A stretch of 13,054 nt of DNA. It comes from 4572-123 sp002084545. Its GTDB lineage: Bacteria; Desulfobacterota; Desulfobacteria; Desulfobacterales; 4572-123. The notes beneath the pieces are model-generated. The model searched no databases and was not told the DNA's origin. It saw nothing but the letters and a program-made list of their open reading frames with translations. Location: positions 1 to 13,054 of the forward strand of contig JAOZSJ010000106.1 in the NCBI GenBank assembly GCA_029939715.1. The letters are read 5' to 3'. The position numbers were made by a program, and so were the translations under genes. How positions within the stretch are numbered: the first letter of the stretch is position 1; each line of letters begins with the position of its first letter. Positions 11,590-13,054 of the stretch are shown in pieces.

Positions 11590-13054
11590 ATGTTTTGTTT
11601 TCAATGTCAGGAAACCGCAAAAAATATCGGCTGCACAATCAAGGGTGTCTGCGGCAAACCCGAAGAAACCGCCAATCTTCAGGATCTTTTGATCCATGTA
11701 CTGAAAGGCATTGCCGTTTACGGCGAAAAACTTGATGAATTCGGCATCTCGGACAATGAGACCGCTCTGTTTGCTGCACGGGGCCTGTTTGCCACCATCA
11801 CCAACGCCAACTGGGATGATGCCCGGTTTGCGGCCATGATCCGGGAAGGCCTGGAGCGTCGGGGTCGGTTAAAAGATCAATTTCTTGCCGCTTACAAGGA
11901 AAAGAACGGCAAGGATTTTGATGAGGCTCTTCATGATTCAGCCACATGGTATTCCGATGATGATGCCGAGTTTGCCAAGAAAGCCAAATCCGTGGGAATT
12001 ATGGCCACTGAAAACGAAGATGTCCGTTCCCTGCGCGAGCTTTTGATTATCGGCCTCAAGGGAATTGCGGCCTATGCGGATCATGCCGCGATTCTGGGCA
12101 AGGAAAAGGACGACATTTATGCTTTTATCATGGAAGCACTGGCGTCCACCACCAAGGATTTGTCCGTGGACGATATGATCGGCCTGGTAATGAAAGCCGG
12201 CGAAACAGCAGTCAACACCATGGCACTGCTGGACGATGCCAATACCTCCGCCTATGGTCATCCTGAAATTTCCGAAGTTAATATCGGCGTTCGCGGCAAC
12301 CCGGCGATTCTGATCAGCGGACACGACCTGAAAGACATGGAAGAGCTGCTCAAGCAGACCGAGGGCACCGGCGTTGATGTATACACCCATGGCGAAATGC
12401 TGCCGGCCAATTCCTACCCCGCTTTTAAAAAATATGATCATTTCGTGGGAAATTACGGCGGTTCCTGGTGGCATCAGAACAATGAGTTCGAATCCTTTAA
12501 CGGACCGATCCTGCTGACAACCAACTGTCTGGTGCCGCTGAAAAAGAAAAACACATACCTGGACAGGCTGTACACCACCAATAGTGTCGGTTATGTCGGG
12601 GCCGTTCATATCCCCGAAAGAGCTGCGGGCGGATCCAAGGATTTTTCAGAAATCATTGAACGGGCCAAAAAATGCGCTCCGCCCACGGAAATTGAAACCG
12701 GCAAGATTGTCGCCGGATTTGCTCACAACCAGGTGATGGCCCTGGCCGACAAGGTCGTGGATGCCGTAAAGAGCGGTGCCATCAAACGCTTTGTAGTCAT
12801 GGCCGGATGCGACGGACGCCAGAAAAACAGAAGTTACTATACCGAAGTGGCTGAGAATCTGCCCAAGGATACGGTGATCCTGACAGCCGGTTGCGCCAAA
12901 TACCGTTACAACAAACTGGACCTTGGTGATATCGGCGGCATTCCGCGGGTACTGGATGCGGGCCAGTGCAATGACTCCTATTCCCTGGCAGTGATTGCTC
13001 TTAAACTCAAAGAGGTCTTCGGCCTTGACGATATCAATGACCTGCCCATCTCCT
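11590..13054 (+). CDS. hcp: Hybrid cluster protein / hydroxylamine reductase, class I (3' end cut by window)
   Basis: The protein reduces hydroxylamine to ammonium, or nitric oxide to nitrous oxide, in the cytoplasm and protects anaerobes from nitrosative stress. 488 codons are visible of about 540-550 usual. The N-terminal cubane motif C3-x2-C6-x8-C15-x5-C21 is the class I (Desulfovibrio-type) form. Hybrid-cluster ligands are present in order: H245 (SGHDL), E269 (THGEM), C313 (TTNC), C407 (AGCDG, the persulfide cysteine), C435 (AGCAKY) and C460 (GQCND). The spacing matches the D. vulgaris ligands within one or two residues. The last Glu and Lys ligands should lie just past the window end. 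The start is fixed by AAGGAGGG six bases upstream. An FNR/HcpR-like site and two promoter candidates precede it. The neighbouring NapC-HAO pair could supply hydroxylamine. Confidence 0.97.
   Translation, partial: MFCFQCQETAKNIGCTIKGVCGKPEETANLQDLLIHVLKGIAVYGEKLDEFGISDNETALFAARGLFATITNANWDDARFAAMIREGLERRGRLKDQFLAAYKEKNGKDFDEALHDSATWYSDDDAEFAKKAKSVGIMATENEDVRSLRELLIIGLKGIAAYADHAAILGKEKDDIYAFIMEALASTTKDLSVDDMIGLVMKAGETAVNTMALLDDANTSAYGHPEISEVNIGVRGNPAILISGHDLKDMEELLKQTEGTGVDVYTHGEMLPANSYPAFKKYDHFVGNYGGSWWHQNNEFESFNGPILLTTNCLVPLKKKNTYLDRLYTTNSVGYVGAVHIPERAAGGSKDFSEIIERAKKCAPPTEIETGKIVAGFAHNQVMALADKVVDAVKSGAIKRFVVMAGCDGRQKNRSYYTEVAENLPKDTVILTAGCAKYRYNKLDLGDIGGIPRVLDAGQCNDSYSLAVIALKLKEVFGLDDINDLPIS

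Noticed and set aside
11496..11735. Plus-strand open frame crossing the hcp start
   Set aside because: It starts inside the regulatory palindrome, lacks a ribosome-binding site and overlaps hcp in another frame. The AAGGAGGG site belongs to hcp.
11938..12609. Minus-strand open frame inside hcp
   Set aside because: It lies wholly antisense to a gene with intact catalytic ligands, and its composition is that of a shadow frame.

Overview
The window looks like chromosome from an anaerobic, respiring bacterium, most likely a Desulfobacterota (sulfate-reducer-like deltaproteobacterium). The reasons are three multiheme c-type cytochromes, a small siroheme/[4Fe-4S] sulfite-reductase-like protein, a class I hybrid cluster protein, TAT-exported ferredoxin subunits with membrane cytochrome b partners, and a candidate selenoprotein. 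This assignment is inferred from gene content, not from a marker gene. No rRNA, tRNA, CRISPR array or transposase was seen.

Left block, minus strand, 5133 down to 192: a TAT-signal iron-sulfur protein (4159-5133), a four-helix putative cytochrome b (3690-4175), a tiny membrane ORF with an in-frame UGA (3499-3693), a PCP_red/siroheme/ferredoxin fusion (2722-3498) and a Cu+ P-type ATPase (192-2663). The first four genes overlap or abut, so they look like one transcription unit. The tiny ORF is the most interesting object. Its ATG overlaps the preceding stop (ATGA). If UGA codon 30 is read as selenocysteine, the frame runs to a TAA that touches the next gene's ATG. A SECIS-like hairpin with an AGGU loop lies at the right distance after the UGA.

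Middle block, minus strand, 8799 down to 5322: a roughly ten-helix membrane protein, an octaheme cytochrome of the tetrathionate-reductase (OTR) family with a C-terminal membrane anchor, and a cytochrome b561-type subunit, with gaps of 13 and 3 bases. This looks like a quinone-linked periplasmic redox module for a sulfur or nitrogen oxyanion. A 375-base divergent intergenic region (8800-9174) holds a probable decayed dispersed repeat and AT-rich inverted repeats.

Right block, plus strand, 9175 to the end: a tetraheme NapC/NrfH-type quinol dehydrogenase, an octaheme hydroxylamine-oxidoreductase (HAO) family cytochrome followed by a rho-independent terminator, then hcp (hydroxylamine reductase/hybrid cluster protein), cut off by the window end. 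An FNR/HcpR-like palindrome sits near -40 from a good -10 box in front of hcp. The trio matches the nitrite -> hydroxylamine -> ammonium logic (reverse HURM) proposed for Nautilia. Together the genes describe periplasmic handling of nitrogen and sulfur oxyanions from the quinol pool, with cytoplasmic nitrosative-stress and copper defence alongside.
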